From NCBI GenBank assembly GCA_039180875.1, contig JBCDCY010000008.1, positions 1 to 64,000 on the forward strand: DNA of 64,000 nt. The letters are read 5' to 3'. Origin of the DNA: JBCDCY01 sp039180875. Its GTDB lineage: Bacteria; Pseudomonadota; Alphaproteobacteria; Rhodobacterales; Rhodobacteraceae. A program made the position numbers and the translations under genes. The notes under the pieces are model-generated. The model was not told the DNA's origin. It worked only from the letters and a program-made list of their open reading frames with translations, and made no database searches. Shown here piece by piece: positions 1 through 8,069 of this stretch. Within the stretch, counting starts at the first letter, position 1, and each line of letters begins with the position of its first letter.

Positions 1-1
1 A

Positions 2-349
2 GTCGCCGCGGTGCGCCGGCGGGTAGACCGGGTGGGTATGGCGGGTGTGGGGCGCGTGCCGGAGCCCGAGGGAACAGTGGTCGACCAAACCGACCGGGCG
101 GCCGGCCGCTGGGTCTCCCGCGCCGTCGCGGCCCTCTCCGCCGATGCGGGGCTGGATGCCTGGGCGCCGTTCTTCGTCGACGCCGATCATTTCGCTGGGC
201 GGGATGCCTGGCCACGAGGCGGATTGACGACAGTGCGCTTTCGCAACTCACACCTCGCCTACGCGCTCACTTGGTACGCGATGGCGGCATTGTTCTTCGC
301 CGCGATGATCTACGTGATTTACGACCGCCGCCGCACTCGAGCGGTGTAA
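2..349 (+). CDS. SURF1 family cytochrome c oxidase assembly protein (C-terminal part)
   Basis: The reading frame is open from the window edge to a TAA at 347-349, so only the C-terminal ~115 residues are present. The end has the SURF1 signature: a P-x-G-G-style turn (WPRGGLTT), then R-N-S-H-L-A-Y-A-L-T-W-Y and one hydrophobic membrane helix (AMAALFFAAMIYVIY) closed by basic residues. SURF1 proteins sit in the inner membrane and help insert heme a into oxidase subunit I. This fits a neighbourhood of aa3 oxidase genes to the left of the window. The gene converges on nqrM with only 7 bp between stop codons. The start lies outside the window. Confidence 0.8.
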   Translation, partial: VAAVRRRVDRVGMAGVGRVPEPEGTVVDQTDRAAGRWVSRAVAALSADAGLDAWAPFFVDADHFAGRDAWPRGGLTTVRFRNSHLAYALTWYAMAALFFAAMIYVIYDRRRTRAV

Positions 350-356
350 AGCGGCC

Positions 357-590
357 CTAGCCGTCCGCCATACGGGCGGCCATCTGCCGGGCCCGCGGAC
401 AATCGAGCCGGTCGCGGAGGGGGCTGTCCGGGTCGACTTCCTTGCTGCACACAAGGCACCGGTCGGCATCGCCAATGGCGTTCAGGCCGCCGCAGCTGCC
501 CTTGATGGTCTTGCCCATCAGCATGACGCCGAGGGCCATGCCGATCGTGATCAGCAACAGAAGGGCGAAGGCGAGGATAAAGGTCGACAC
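357..590 (-). CDS. nqrM: NqrM, Na+-NQR maturation factor
   Basis: A 77-residue protein with one N-terminal membrane helix (residues ~4-25) followed by the family motif K-G-S-C-G-G-L-N (Cys33) and C-L-V-C (Cys45, Cys48); a further Cys lies at 64. NqrM is required to assemble the iron centre held between NqrD and NqrE in the Na+-translocating NADH:quinone reductase, and its cysteines are thought to deliver iron. The gene starts 11 bp after the apbE stop, so the two form a minus-strand unit divergent from nqrABCDEF. Size, motif and context agree closely with the family. Confidence 0.93.
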   Translation of the reverse strand: MSTFILAFALLLLITIGMALGVMLMGKTIKGSCGGLNAIGDADRCLVCSKEVDPDSPLRDRLDCPRARQMAARMADG

Positions 591-601
591 GATACCGGTT
601 C

Positions 602-1627
602 CTAGTTCCTGGCTTGCAGCTCTTCAAAGCGCGCGCTTGCGGTCGTCGCAAAGCGAGTCTCGCCCGAAGACGGGTCGCGCACAATGAAAAATGCCGCGAG
701 GTTGTTTTGGTCTGCGATCGGCAGTCCACGTTCCTGGCCGAGGGCGAGCAGGGCTGTGGCCCAGGCATCGGCCATCATCGCGCTCTCCGCCAGAACGGTG
801 ACGGAGGCGGTGGTGTGGGTGATCGGGCGCCCCGTCTCCGCATCGATGATGTGGGAGTAGCGCACGCCATCCTCCTCAAAATAGTTGCGATAGTCGCCCG
901 ACGTCGCCATGCCGAGGTCGGACATCTCCACGACCTCCTCCACGGTACGGTTGGCCGCGTCGGGTCGCTCGATGCCGATGCGCCATTGGGCGCCGTCGGG
1001 GTTGGTGCCGGCGGTCAGCAGATCGCCTCCGATCTCGACCATGTAGTTGTCCACCCCGAACTCTTCGAGCGTCGCGCCCACCACGTCGACGCCGTAGCCT
1101 TTGGCGATTGCGGCGAGGTAAACGGTCGTTCCGGCATGGAGTTTTTCGAGCGTCGCCGGCGCGTCCGTGAGGGTCAACACATCGCGCTGGCCCACGACGT
1201 CGAGAGCTGCGGCGATCGCCTCGTCCGCCGGCACCGGGCTCTCGGCGGTCCGGGCGCCGAAGCCCCAAAGCTCGATCAGCGGGCCGAGGGTGACATCGAA
1301 CCGGCCAAGGCTTTGATCGTGCACGGTATTGGCCGCGTCCATCACCTCCGCCAGCTCTGCGGAAATCGCCACTGGCGCGGTGCTCTCACTGCTATTGAAC
1401 TGCGAGATTTCGGAGTTCGGATCCCAGTTCGACATGATCGCGTTGACGCGGGCGAGCGCCTCCTCCACGGCCGCCTGCACCGTCTCGACCTCCAGCTCAC
1501 CGGTGCTGTCGAGGGCGATGACGGTGTAGGTCGTGCCCATGGTCTCCCCGCCGAACTCCAGGGTCTGCGGACCCGGATCGCAGGCAACCAGCAGCAGCAA
1601 AGAGAGGCCAAGAAGGGCACGCGCCAT
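602..1627 (-). CDS. apbE: FAD:protein FMN transferase (ApbE)
   Basis: A 341-residue lipoprotein. The signal peptide ends in a lipobox (LLLVAC) near residue 17, placing the enzyme on the periplasmic side of the inner membrane. Family motifs are clear: G-E-T-M-G-T-T-Y near the N-terminus, A-I-A-K-G-Y-G-V-D in the middle, and S-H-I-I-D-A-E-T-G-R-P-I near the C-terminus, which includes Mg/FAD-binding residues. ApbE transfers FMN from FAD onto a Thr of target proteins; its targets here are NqrB and NqrC, encoded just across the divergent promoter region. I chose the ATG at 1627 because it directly precedes the signal peptide; a GTG three codons upstream is possible. Confidence 0.93.
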   Translation of the reverse strand: MARALLGLSLLLLVACDPGPQTLEFGGETMGTTYTVIALDSTGELEVETVQAAVEEALARVNAIMSNWDPNSEISQFNSSESTAPVAISAELAEVMDAANTVHDQSLGRFDVTLGPLIELWGFGARTAESPVPADEAIAAALDVVGQRDVLTLTDAPATLEKLHAGTTVYLAAIAKGYGVDVVGATLEEFGVDNYMVEIGGDLLTAGTNPDGAQWRIGIERPDAANRTVEEVVEMSDLGMATSGDYRNYFEEDGVRYSHIIDAETGRPITHTTASVTVLAESAMMADAWATALLALGQERGLPIADQNNLAAFFIVRDPSSGETRFATTASARFEELQARN

Positions 1628-1820
1628 GACGATCACCTACGCCCGCGCGTTCGCGCTTGCAACCGGGGGCGACATCGCGTCAATCGTCGTGCGGCGCTGC
1701 AACATTTTCTTCGAGAGTCCCCTAGAGCCGGCTGACACGGTATCGGTTTCTTTGCAAAATAGGGCTAGGCGGACGAGAAGTCAGGCGACGGCGCCGAGAC
1801 AGCCAAGACAGCGGGGACCC
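1628..1820. promoter_or_regulatory. Divergent apbE-nqrM / nqrA-F promoter region
   Basis: These 193 bp separate the apbE start (minus) from the nqrA GTG (plus) and must hold promoters for both the Nqr structural operon and its maturation genes. The middle is relatively AT-rich (around 1703-1770). I cannot pick out a convincing -35/-10 pair or operator by eye. Confidence 0.5.
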
Positions 1821-3164
1821 GTGCAAGAGTTTAAGCTACGTCGCGGTCTGGACCTGCCCATGCAAGGGGCGCCGGTGCAGGACATCCACGCCGGTCCGAC
1901 CATCCGGCAGGTGGGCCTGCTGGGCGCTGACTATCTCGGCCTGAAGCCGCGACTCGCCGTGCAGGAGGGCGATGAGGTTGCCGCCGGCACGCCGATCTTC
2001 GCCCACAAGGACACGCCGGAAGCGGTCGTTGTCTCGCCGCTCGCCGGCACGGTGAAGGCGATCAACCGAGGGCAGCGCCGGGTGCTGATCAGCGTCGTGA
2101 TCGAGGCGCAGCCGGATCTCGCGCCACCGGTCGATTTTTCCGGCGTCGGCGATGCTGAGACGGTGGAGGGCGTGGCGGAGCGCATCTGCGCCGCCGGCCT
2201 TTGGACATCCTTCCGCACCCGGCCCTACTCCAAGGTGCCGGCGCCCGGGGCGCGGCCCGGCGCGATCTACGTCACGGCGATGGATACAGAGCCGCTGGCC
2301 CCCGACGCGGCCATCGTGATCGCGGATGGGCGGGAGGCCTTCGCCGCCGGCCTCGCCGCTATCGCGCGCTTGAGCGAGGGGCCGACTTATCTCTGCCACG
2401 AGGTCGGGGCGGACGTGCCCGGAGGCGATGTCGAGGGGGTGGAGGCGGTCGGCTTTTCCGGTCCCCACCCCGCCGGCCTGCCCGGCACGCATATGCACTT
2501 CCTCGAACCCCCGACCGCCGGGCGACCTGTCTGGACCATCTGGTATCAGGACGTGATCGCCATCGGCCGCCTGATGCTGACCGGGCATTTGGACCCGAGC
2601 CGGGTGATCGCGCTCTCCGGCCCGCTCTGCCGGCGGCCTCGGCTGGTGCGCACGGTGATGGGCGCCTCGATGGTCGAGCTCACCGAGGGGGAGATCGACG
2701 GCGAGGAGCAGCCGCGCCTGATCTCGGGCTCCGTCCTCAGCGGGCGCGCCGGCCAGGGGCCGAGCGCCTATCTCGGCCGCTATGCTCGCCAGATCACCGC
2801 GATCAAGGAGGATCGCGAGCAGATCCCGATGGGCTGGATCCGCCCGATGCCGAGCAAATATGCCGTGCAACCGGTGCTTGGCTCGGCAATCTCAAGGAAG
2901 CTCTACGCGTTCACGACCAACCTCAACGGCGGCCGGCGGGCGATGGTGCCGCTCGGCACGTTTGAGGAACTTATGCCGCAGGACTTTCTGCCGACCCAAC
3001 TCTTGCGGGCCTTGCTGGTAATGGATACCGATTCAGCTCAGGCCCTCGGCGCGTTGGAACTCGACGAGGAAGACCTCGGTCTCGTCGGTTTCGCATGCCC
3101 GGCCAAGTACGAGTATGGCCTCGCCTTGCGCGACTGCCTAACGAAGATCGAGAAGGAGGGTTAA
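1821..3164 (+). CDS. nqrA: Na+-translocating NADH:quinone reductase subunit A
   Basis: A 447-residue cytoplasmic subunit, the usual length for NqrA. The open frame extends almost 300 bp further upstream, but homology starts at the GTG at 1821: V-Q-E-F-K-L-R-R-G-L-D-L-P, matching the conserved KGLDLP opening of the family. Other typical blocks are G-L-L-G-A-D-Y-L-G-L-K-P and the C-terminal C-P-A-K-Y-E-Y-G. NqrA carries quinone-site residues and no redox cofactor of its own. The ribosome-binding sequence before the GTG is weak (GCGGGG). First gene of the six-gene operon; nqrB follows after 4 bp. Confidence 0.95.
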   Translation: MQEFKLRRGLDLPMQGAPVQDIHAGPTIRQVGLLGADYLGLKPRLAVQEGDEVAAGTPIFAHKDTPEAVVVSPLAGTVKAINRGQRRVLISVVIEAQPDLAPPVDFSGVGDAETVEGVAERICAAGLWTSFRTRPYSKVPAPGARPGAIYVTAMDTEPLAPDAAIVIADGREAFAAGLAAIARLSEGPTYLCHEVGADVPGGDVEGVEAVGFSGPHPAGLPGTHMHFLEPPTAGRPVWTIWYQDVIAIGRLMLTGHLDPSRVIALSGPLCRRPRLVRTVMGASMVELTEGEIDGEEQPRLISGSVLSGRAGQGPSAYLGRYARQITAIKEDREQIPMGWIRPMPSKYAVQPVLGSAISRKLYAFTTNLNGGRRAMVPLGTFEELMPQDFLPTQLLRALLVMDTDSAQALGALELDEEDLGLVGFACPAKYEYGLALRDCLTKIEKEG

Positions 3165-3168
3165 GACC

Positions 3169-4368
3169 CTGGGCATTCGAGCCTTTTTCGATCGTATCGA
3201 GCCGCACTTCGAGAAGGGCGGTAAGTGGGAGAAGTTCTTCCCCGTCTACGAGATGGTGGAGAGTTTCCTCTACACGCCCAAGACGGTGACCACGGCGGCA
3301 CCGCACGCGCGCTCGTATATCGACATGAAGAGGATCATGACCTACGTGGTCCTCGCCACGGTGCCGTGCATTCTGTTCGGCCTCTACAACACCGGTTTGC
3401 AGGTCAATACGGCGATCCAAGAGCTTGGCGCCTCGGGCTGGCGCGCCTGGATCATCGAGACCACGGGGATCGGCTTCAACCCAGCCAATCCGCTCGCCAA
3501 TATGCTGCACGGCGCGCTCTACTTCCTGCCGATCTACATCACCACCTTGGTCGCCGGCGGGGCGTGGGAGGTGCTGTTCGCCACCATCCGCCGGCATGAG
3601 GTGAACGAGGGTTTCCTCGTCACATCAATGCTTTATTCGCTGATCATGCCACCGGATGTGCCGCTTTGGCAGGTCGCGCTCGGCATCTCCTTCGGCGTGG
3701 TGATCGGTAAAGAGGTGTTCGGCGGCACCGGTAAGAACTTCCTCAACCCCGCCCTCACTGGGCGAGCGTTCCTCTACTTCGCCTACCCCGCCCAGATGTC
3801 GGGCGACACGATCTGGACGCCGGTCGACGGCTTTTCCGGCGCGACGGCCCTGGCGATCTCCGCCTCGTCGGGCCATCAAGAGCTGCCGGCCAACGACATC
3901 ACCTGGCTCGACGCGTTCATCGGCACCGTCCAGGGCTGCATCGGGGAGACCTCGACACTCGCCTGTCTGATCGGCCTCGCCTTCCTGCTCGCCACCCGCA
4001 TCGCCAACTGGCGCCTGGTGGTGGGCTGCCTCGGCGGGATGATCGGCTTCTCGCTGCTTCTGAACCTGATCGGCTCGGACACCAACCCGATGTTCGCCAT
4101 GCCCTGGTACTGGCACCTGGTGGTAGGCGGTTATGCATTCGGTCTGGTCTTCATGGTGACGGAGCCGGTCTCTGCCTCCCACACCAACACGGGCCGGTTC
4201 ATCTACGGCGCGCTCATCGGGTTCATGGTGGTGATGATCCGGGTGATCAACCCGGCCTTCCCTGAGGGCATGATGCTGGCGATCCTGTTCGGCAACGTGT
4301 TCGCACCGCTGATCGACCATTTCGTGGTGCAGGCCAACATCCGGCGGAGGGCGCGGCGCCATGCCTGA
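3169..4368 (+). CDS. nqrB: Na+-translocating NADH:quinone reductase subunit B, CTG start
   Basis: An integral membrane subunit of 399 residues if translation begins at CTG 3169. The first ATG in frame is at 3253 and would remove 28 residues that match the NqrB N-terminus (L-G-I-R-A-F-F-D-R-I-E-P-H-F-E-K-G-G-K). The frame opens at 3142 and has no ATG, GTG or TTG before 3253, while a strong Shine-Dalgarno, AAGGAGGG, sits about 9 bp before the CTG. The covalent FMN site S-G-A-T is present (Thr ~226), as is the G-T-G-K-N-F-L-N-P block. NqrB also holds riboflavin and is central to Na+ translocation. It overlaps nqrC by 8 bp. Confidence 0.93.
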   Translation: MGIRAFFDRIEPHFEKGGKWEKFFPVYEMVESFLYTPKTVTTAAPHARSYIDMKRIMTYVVLATVPCILFGLYNTGLQVNTAIQELGASGWRAWIIETTGIGFNPANPLANMLHGALYFLPIYITTLVAGGAWEVLFATIRRHEVNEGFLVTSMLYSLIMPPDVPLWQVALGISFGVVIGKEVFGGTGKNFLNPALTGRAFLYFAYPAQMSGDTIWTPVDGFSGATALAISASSGHQELPANDITWLDAFIGTVQGCIGETSTLACLIGLAFLLATRIANWRLVVGCLGGMIGFSLLLNLIGSDTNPMFAMPWYWHLVVGGYAFGLVFMVTEPVSASHTNTGRFIYGALIGFMVVMIRVINPAFPEGMMLAILFGNVFAPLIDHFVVQANIRRRARRHA

Positions 4369-5173
4369 GGACGGCGAGAAGCGGAAGGGGGCGATCCGCC
4401 GGTTCCTCGACCTGCCGGCGGACTCGATCCCCAAAACGGTGTTCGTCGCGGTGGCGCTCTGCCTCGTCGCCTCGATGGTGGTGTCGGCCACCGCGGTCTC
4501 GCTCCGCCCGATCCAGGAGGTCAACCAGTTCCGCGACAAACAGGTCAACATCCTGGAAGTCGCCGGCCTCTATGAGCCGGGCGTCGATGTGGCCGAAGCG
4601 TTCTCGGCCTTCGAGCCCCATGTCCTCGACCTCTCGAGCGGCCAGTTCACCGACCAGTTCGACCCGGCGACCTTCGATGACCTGGCCGCGGCGGACGACC
4701 CCGCCACCTCGGTCGCGCTGGAGGATGATCCAGCGGGCATCGGGCGGCAGTCGAAGTTCGTGACGATCTACCTGCTCCGCAACGAAGACGGCAGCCTCGA
4801 CAAGGTCATCTTGCCGGTGCACGGCTACGGCCTTTGGTCGACGCTTTACGGTTTCATCGCGCTCGAAGAGAACGGCAACGACATCTTCGGCCTGCAGTTT
4901 TACCAGCATGCGGAAACGCCGGGCTTGGGCGCCGAGGTCGACAATCCGCGCTGGAAGGCGCTTTGGCGCGACAAGAAACTCACCGATGAGCAAGGAAACT
5001 TGCAGATTACCGTCGCCAAGACGCCGCCGCCGGCCGGCGAGGAGTTCTTCATAGACGCGCTGGCCGGGGCGACGCTGACCTCGCGCGGCGTCGACAATCT
5101 GGTACGCTTCTGGATGGGGGAGCGGGGCTATCAACCGTTCCTAGCGAACCTCCGAGCTGGAGAGATCGGATGA
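4361..5173 (+). CDS. nqrC: Na+-translocating NADH:quinone reductase subunit C
   Basis: 270 residues with one N-terminal membrane helix (residues ~26-46) and a periplasmic FMN-binding domain. The flavinylation motif reads D-A-L-A-G-A-T-L-T-S-R-G (Thr ~238). The Ser/Thr usually found three residues before the acceptor Thr is Ala here, a mild departure that should still allow ApbE modification. The block H-G-Y-G-L-W-S is typical of the family. The start overlaps the end of nqrB (ATGCCTGA), suggesting translational coupling, and the stop overlaps nqrD (ATGA). Confidence 0.94.
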   Translation: MPEDGEKRKGAIRRFLDLPADSIPKTVFVAVALCLVASMVVSATAVSLRPIQEVNQFRDKQVNILEVAGLYEPGVDVAEAFSAFEPHVLDLSSGQFTDQFDPATFDDLAAADDPATSVALEDDPAGIGRQSKFVTIYLLRNEDGSLDKVILPVHGYGLWSTLYGFIALEENGNDIFGLQFYQHAETPGLGAEVDNPRWKALWRDKKLTDEQGNLQITVAKTPPPAGEEFFIDALAGATLTSRGVDNLVRFWMGERGYQPFLANLRAGEIG

Positions 5174-5823
5174 GCCAGACACGGAAGAGTCTTCTGATCG
5201 ACCCGATGGTCGACAACAACCCGATCACGCTGCAGGTGCTCGGCATCTGTTCGGCCCTGGCGGTCACCTCGTCGCTGCAGGTCTCCCTGGTGATGTCGAT
5301 CGCCGTGACCTTCGTGACCGGCTTTGCCTCGATGTTCATCTCGATGCTGAGGAACCACATCCCTGGCTCGATCCGCATCATCGTGCAGATGGTGATCATC
5401 GCCTCGCTGGTGATCATCGTGGATCAGTTCCTGAAGGCCTATGCCTTCGAGATCTCCAAAACCCTCTCGGTCTTCGTCGGCCTGATCATCACCAACTGCA
5501 TCGTGATGGGCCGGGCCGAGGCGTTCGCGATGAAGAATCCGCCGATCGCCTCCTTCATCGACGGGGTGGGCAACGGCCTCGGCTACGGCCTCATCCTGAT
5601 GCTCGTGGGCTTCATCCGGGAGCTCTTCGGCTCCGGCAGTCTGTTCGGGGTCACGATCCTCGAGACAGTGAACAACGGCGGCTGGTACGTGCCGAACGGA
5701 TTGCTGCTGCTGCCGCCGTCGGCCTTCTTCGTCATCGGGCTGTTGATCTGGGTCGTGCGGGCCTGGAAGCCCGCGCAGGTCGAGGAGCGGGAGTACCGGA
5801 TCCAGACCGTCGAGGCCCACTGA
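5170..5823 (+). CDS. nqrD: Na+-translocating NADH:quinone reductase subunit D
   Basis: 217 residues with six predicted membrane helices, of the RnfE/NqrD type. The opening P-M-V-D-N-N-P-I-T-L-Q-V-L-G-I-C is diagnostic. Cys27 and Cys110 (I-T-N-C-I-V-M-G-R) are the conserved pair that, with two Cys of NqrE, hold the intramembrane Fe-S centre whose assembly needs NqrM. It starts in the ATGA overlap with nqrC and ends one base into nqrE. Confidence 0.95.
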   Translation: MSQTRKSLLIDPMVDNNPITLQVLGICSALAVTSSLQVSLVMSIAVTFVTGFASMFISMLRNHIPGSIRIIVQMVIIASLVIIVDQFLKAYAFEISKTLSVFVGLIITNCIVMGRAEAFAMKNPPIASFIDGVGNGLGYGLILMLVGFIRELFGSGSLFGVTILETVNNGGWYVPNGLLLLPPSAFFVIGLLIWVVRAWKPAQVEEREYRIQTVEAH

Positions 5824-6431
5824 TGGAGGCGCTGCTCTCCCTCGCGGTGAAGGCCATCTTCGTCGAGAACATGGCCCTCGCCTTCTTCCTCGGCATGTGC
5901 ACCTTCATCGCCGTCTCGAAGAAGATCGCGACGGCCATCGGCCTCGGCATCTCGGTGATGATCGTGCAGGCGATCACGGTGCCGGCCAACAACCTGATCC
6001 TGAACTACCTCCTGGCCCCCGGGGCGCTGGCCTGGGCGGGGTTCGACGAGGTGGATCTGACCTTCCTCGGGCTGATCTCCTATATCGGCGTGATCGCGGC
6101 GCTGGTGCAGATCCTGGAGATGGTGCTCGATAAGTACTTCCCGCCGCTCTACAACGCGCTCGGCGTCTTCCTGCCGCTCATCACCGTGAACTGCGCCATC
6201 CTCGGCGGTTCGCTCTTCATGGTGGAGCGGGATTATAATTTCACCGAGTCGGTGACCTACGGCCTCTCCTCCGGCTTCGGCTGGGCGCTCGCCATCACCG
6301 CGATGGCCGGGGTGCGCGAGAAGCTGAAATACTCCGACATTCCCGATGGCCTGCAGGGCCTAGGCATCACCTTCATCACCGCCGGGCTGATGGCCATGGC
6401 GTTCATGTCGTTCAGCGGCGTGAAACTCTGA
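5823..6431 (+). CDS. nqrE: Na+-translocating NADH:quinone reductase subunit E
   Basis: 202 residues with six predicted membrane helices, homologous to NqrD in inverted topology. F-V-E-N-M-A-L-A-F-F-L-G-M-C (Cys26) and V-N-C-A-I-L-G-G (Cys124) give the partner cysteines for the NqrD/E iron centre. The stop of nqrD and start of nqrE share a base (TGATG), a compact arrangement that keeps the two subunits in equal amounts. Confidence 0.95.
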   Translation: MEALLSLAVKAIFVENMALAFFLGMCTFIAVSKKIATAIGLGISVMIVQAITVPANNLILNYLLAPGALAWAGFDEVDLTFLGLISYIGVIAALVQILEMVLDKYFPPLYNALGVFLPLITVNCAILGGSLFMVERDYNFTESVTYGLSSGFGWALAITAMAGVREKLKYSDIPDGLQGLGITFITAGLMAMAFMSFSGVKL

Positions 6432-6444
6432 GGGAACACGACCG

Positions 6445-7665
6445 ATGGCCACATTCGGACTGGGCATCCTGCTTTTCACCCTGATCGTGCTGGCACTGGT
6501 GACGATCATCATGGCCGCGCGCTCACGCTTGGTCTCCACCGGCGATGTCAACATCACGATCAACGGCGAGAAGACGATCGCAGTGCCCGCCGGCGGCAAG
6601 CTGTTGCAGACCCTGGCCGAGGCCAAGCTCTTCGTGCCCTCGGCCTGCGGCGGCGGCGGCACCTGCGCCCAGTGCCGGGTGAAGATCCACTCCGGCGGCG
6701 GCTCGATCCTGCCCACTGAAGAGAGCCATATCACCAAGCGTGAGGCCTCCGGCGGCGACCGCCTCTCCTGTCAGGTCGCGGTCAAGCAGGACATGGAAAT
6801 CGAGGTGCCGGAGGAGGTCTTCGGCGTCAAGAAATGGGAATGCACCGTCCGCTCGAACGAGAACGTGGCGACCTTCATTAAGGCCCTGGTGCTGGAACTG
6901 CCGGAGGGTGAGAACGTCAACTTCCGCGCCGGCGGCTACATCCAGATCGAGGCGCCGTCCCACCAGATCGCCTACACCGAATTCGACGTGGAGGACGAGT
7001 ACCGGGAGGATTGGGACAAGTTCAATCTCTGGCAGTACAAGTCGACCGTCAGCGAGCCGATCGAGCGGGCCTATTCCATGGCCAACTACCCGGAGGAGAA
7101 GGGCATGATCATGCTCAACGTCCGGGTCGCCTCTCCCCCGCCGGGCAGCGAAGGCATCCCGCCGGGCAAGATGTCCTCCTACATCTTCAACCTGAAGCCC
7201 GGCGACAAGGTCACGATCTCCGGCCCGTTCGGCGAGTTCTTCGCCCGCGAGACCGAGAAGGAGATGGTGTTCGTCGGCGGCGGCGCCGGTATGGCCCCGA
7301 TGCGGAGCCACATCTTCGACCAATTGAAGCGCATCGGCACCGACCGCAAGATTACCTTCTGGTACGGCGCCCGCTCAAAGCGGGAAATGTTCTTCGTCGA
7401 GGATTTCGACGAATTGGCCGAGAAGTTCCCGAACTTCACCTGGCACGTGGCGCTGTCGGATGCCCTGCCCGAGGATGACTGGGACGGCTATACCGGCTTC
7501 ATCCACAACGTGCTCTACGACGAGTACCTGAAGAACCATCCGGCGCCGGAGGACTGCGAGTACTACATGTGCGGCCCGCCGATCATGAACCAGTCAGTGA
7601 TCAACATGCTGCTCGATCTGGGTGTCGACCGCGAAGACATCATGCTCGACGACTTCGGCGGCTGA
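6445..7665 (+). CDS. nqrF: Na+-translocating NADH:quinone reductase subunit F
   Basis: A 406-residue electron-entry subunit. One N-terminal membrane helix (residues ~5-24) is followed by a plant-type [2Fe-2S] domain with Cys68, Cys74, Cys77 and Cys109, the canonical C-x5-C-x2-C-x~31-C spacing. Next comes an FAD domain with R-A-Y-S-M-A-N-Y, then an NADH domain with G-G-G-A-G-M-A-P-M-R and a C-terminal E-Y-Y-M-C-G-P-P. NqrF oxidises NADH and passes electrons through FAD and Fe-S to NqrD/E. Last gene of the operon; 13 bp separate it from nqrE. Confidence 0.96.
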   Translation: MATFGLGILLFTLIVLALVTIIMAARSRLVSTGDVNITINGEKTIAVPAGGKLLQTLAEAKLFVPSACGGGGTCAQCRVKIHSGGGSILPTEESHITKREASGGDRLSCQVAVKQDMEIEVPEEVFGVKKWECTVRSNENVATFIKALVLELPEGENVNFRAGGYIQIEAPSHQIAYTEFDVEDEYREDWDKFNLWQYKSTVSEPIERAYSMANYPEEKGMIMLNVRVASPPPGSEGIPPGKMSSYIFNLKPGDKVTISGPFGEFFARETEKEMVFVGGGAGMAPMRSHIFDQLKRIGTDRKITFWYGARSKREMFFVEDFDELAEKFPNFTWHVALSDALPEDDWDGYTGFIHNVLYDEYLKNHPAPEDCEYYMCGPPIMNQSVINMLLDLGVDREDIMLDDFGG

Positions 7666-7900
7666 TCGCCGGAGCGGCGGATGACGCGGGACAACAACCT
7701 GATACATCCGGTCCCCGGTGCGCCATGCCGGTCGGCGCTGAGGGCGCACAGGGCCTCAACCGGCGCTCGCAAGGCTACTGGAGCGCTAGAGCGCTAGACC
7801 TACGTCTGCCCCGGAAAGCCGCCACGTCCGTCCAGCCCAAAGGGCACGCGTCGCAACCTTCGGCAATCCGGCGTGACGCGCAGTCGGCAAATGCGGCAAG
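7666..7900. other. Intergenic region after nqrF
   Basis: These 235 bp between nqrF and the tRNA-Ser gene hold no convincing gene. The only pattern I notice is the direct repeat GAGCGCTA GAGCGCTA around 7782-7797. It should contain the end of the nqr transcript, but I see no clear stem plus T-run. Confidence 0.3.
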
Positions 7901-7990
7901 TGGCGGACAGGGAGGGATTCGAACCCTCGAGACGGTTGCCCGCCTACACACTTTCCAGGCGTGCGCCTTCGACCACTCGGCCACCTGTCC
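7901..7990 (-). tRNA. tRNA-Ser (anticodon GGA)
   Basis: Read on the minus strand, the gene begins GGACAGG and ends CCTGTCC-G-CCA, a perfect 7-bp acceptor stem with the CCA encoded. The anticodon loop has CTGGAAAG (GGA, reading UCC and UCU). A long variable arm, typical of class II tRNAs, precedes the T-arm with GTTCGAATC. The D-arm GGCCGAGTGG is a serine tRNA hallmark. Length 90 nt. Confidence 0.95.
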
Positions 7991-8069
7991 GGCGCGCTCT
8001 CTGTAGCGGGCGGGCTGCGGCCTGACAAGGCATCCCACCGTGCGAAGACCCAGGCCTCAGGCCCGCCGG

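Noticed and set aside
614..1735. 373-codon open frame on the plus strand opposite apbE
   Set aside because: apbE on the other strand is unmistakable; the plus frame is a shadow with biased composition.
1533..1820. N-terminal extension of nqrA
   Set aside because: The frame is open but NqrA homology begins at GTG 1821; the upstream residues overlap apbE and look like non-coding translation.
7780..7797. Direct repeat GAGCGCTA x2 as a CRISPR or mobile-element scar
   Set aside because: Only two short units, no spacer and no flanking element; most likely chance.
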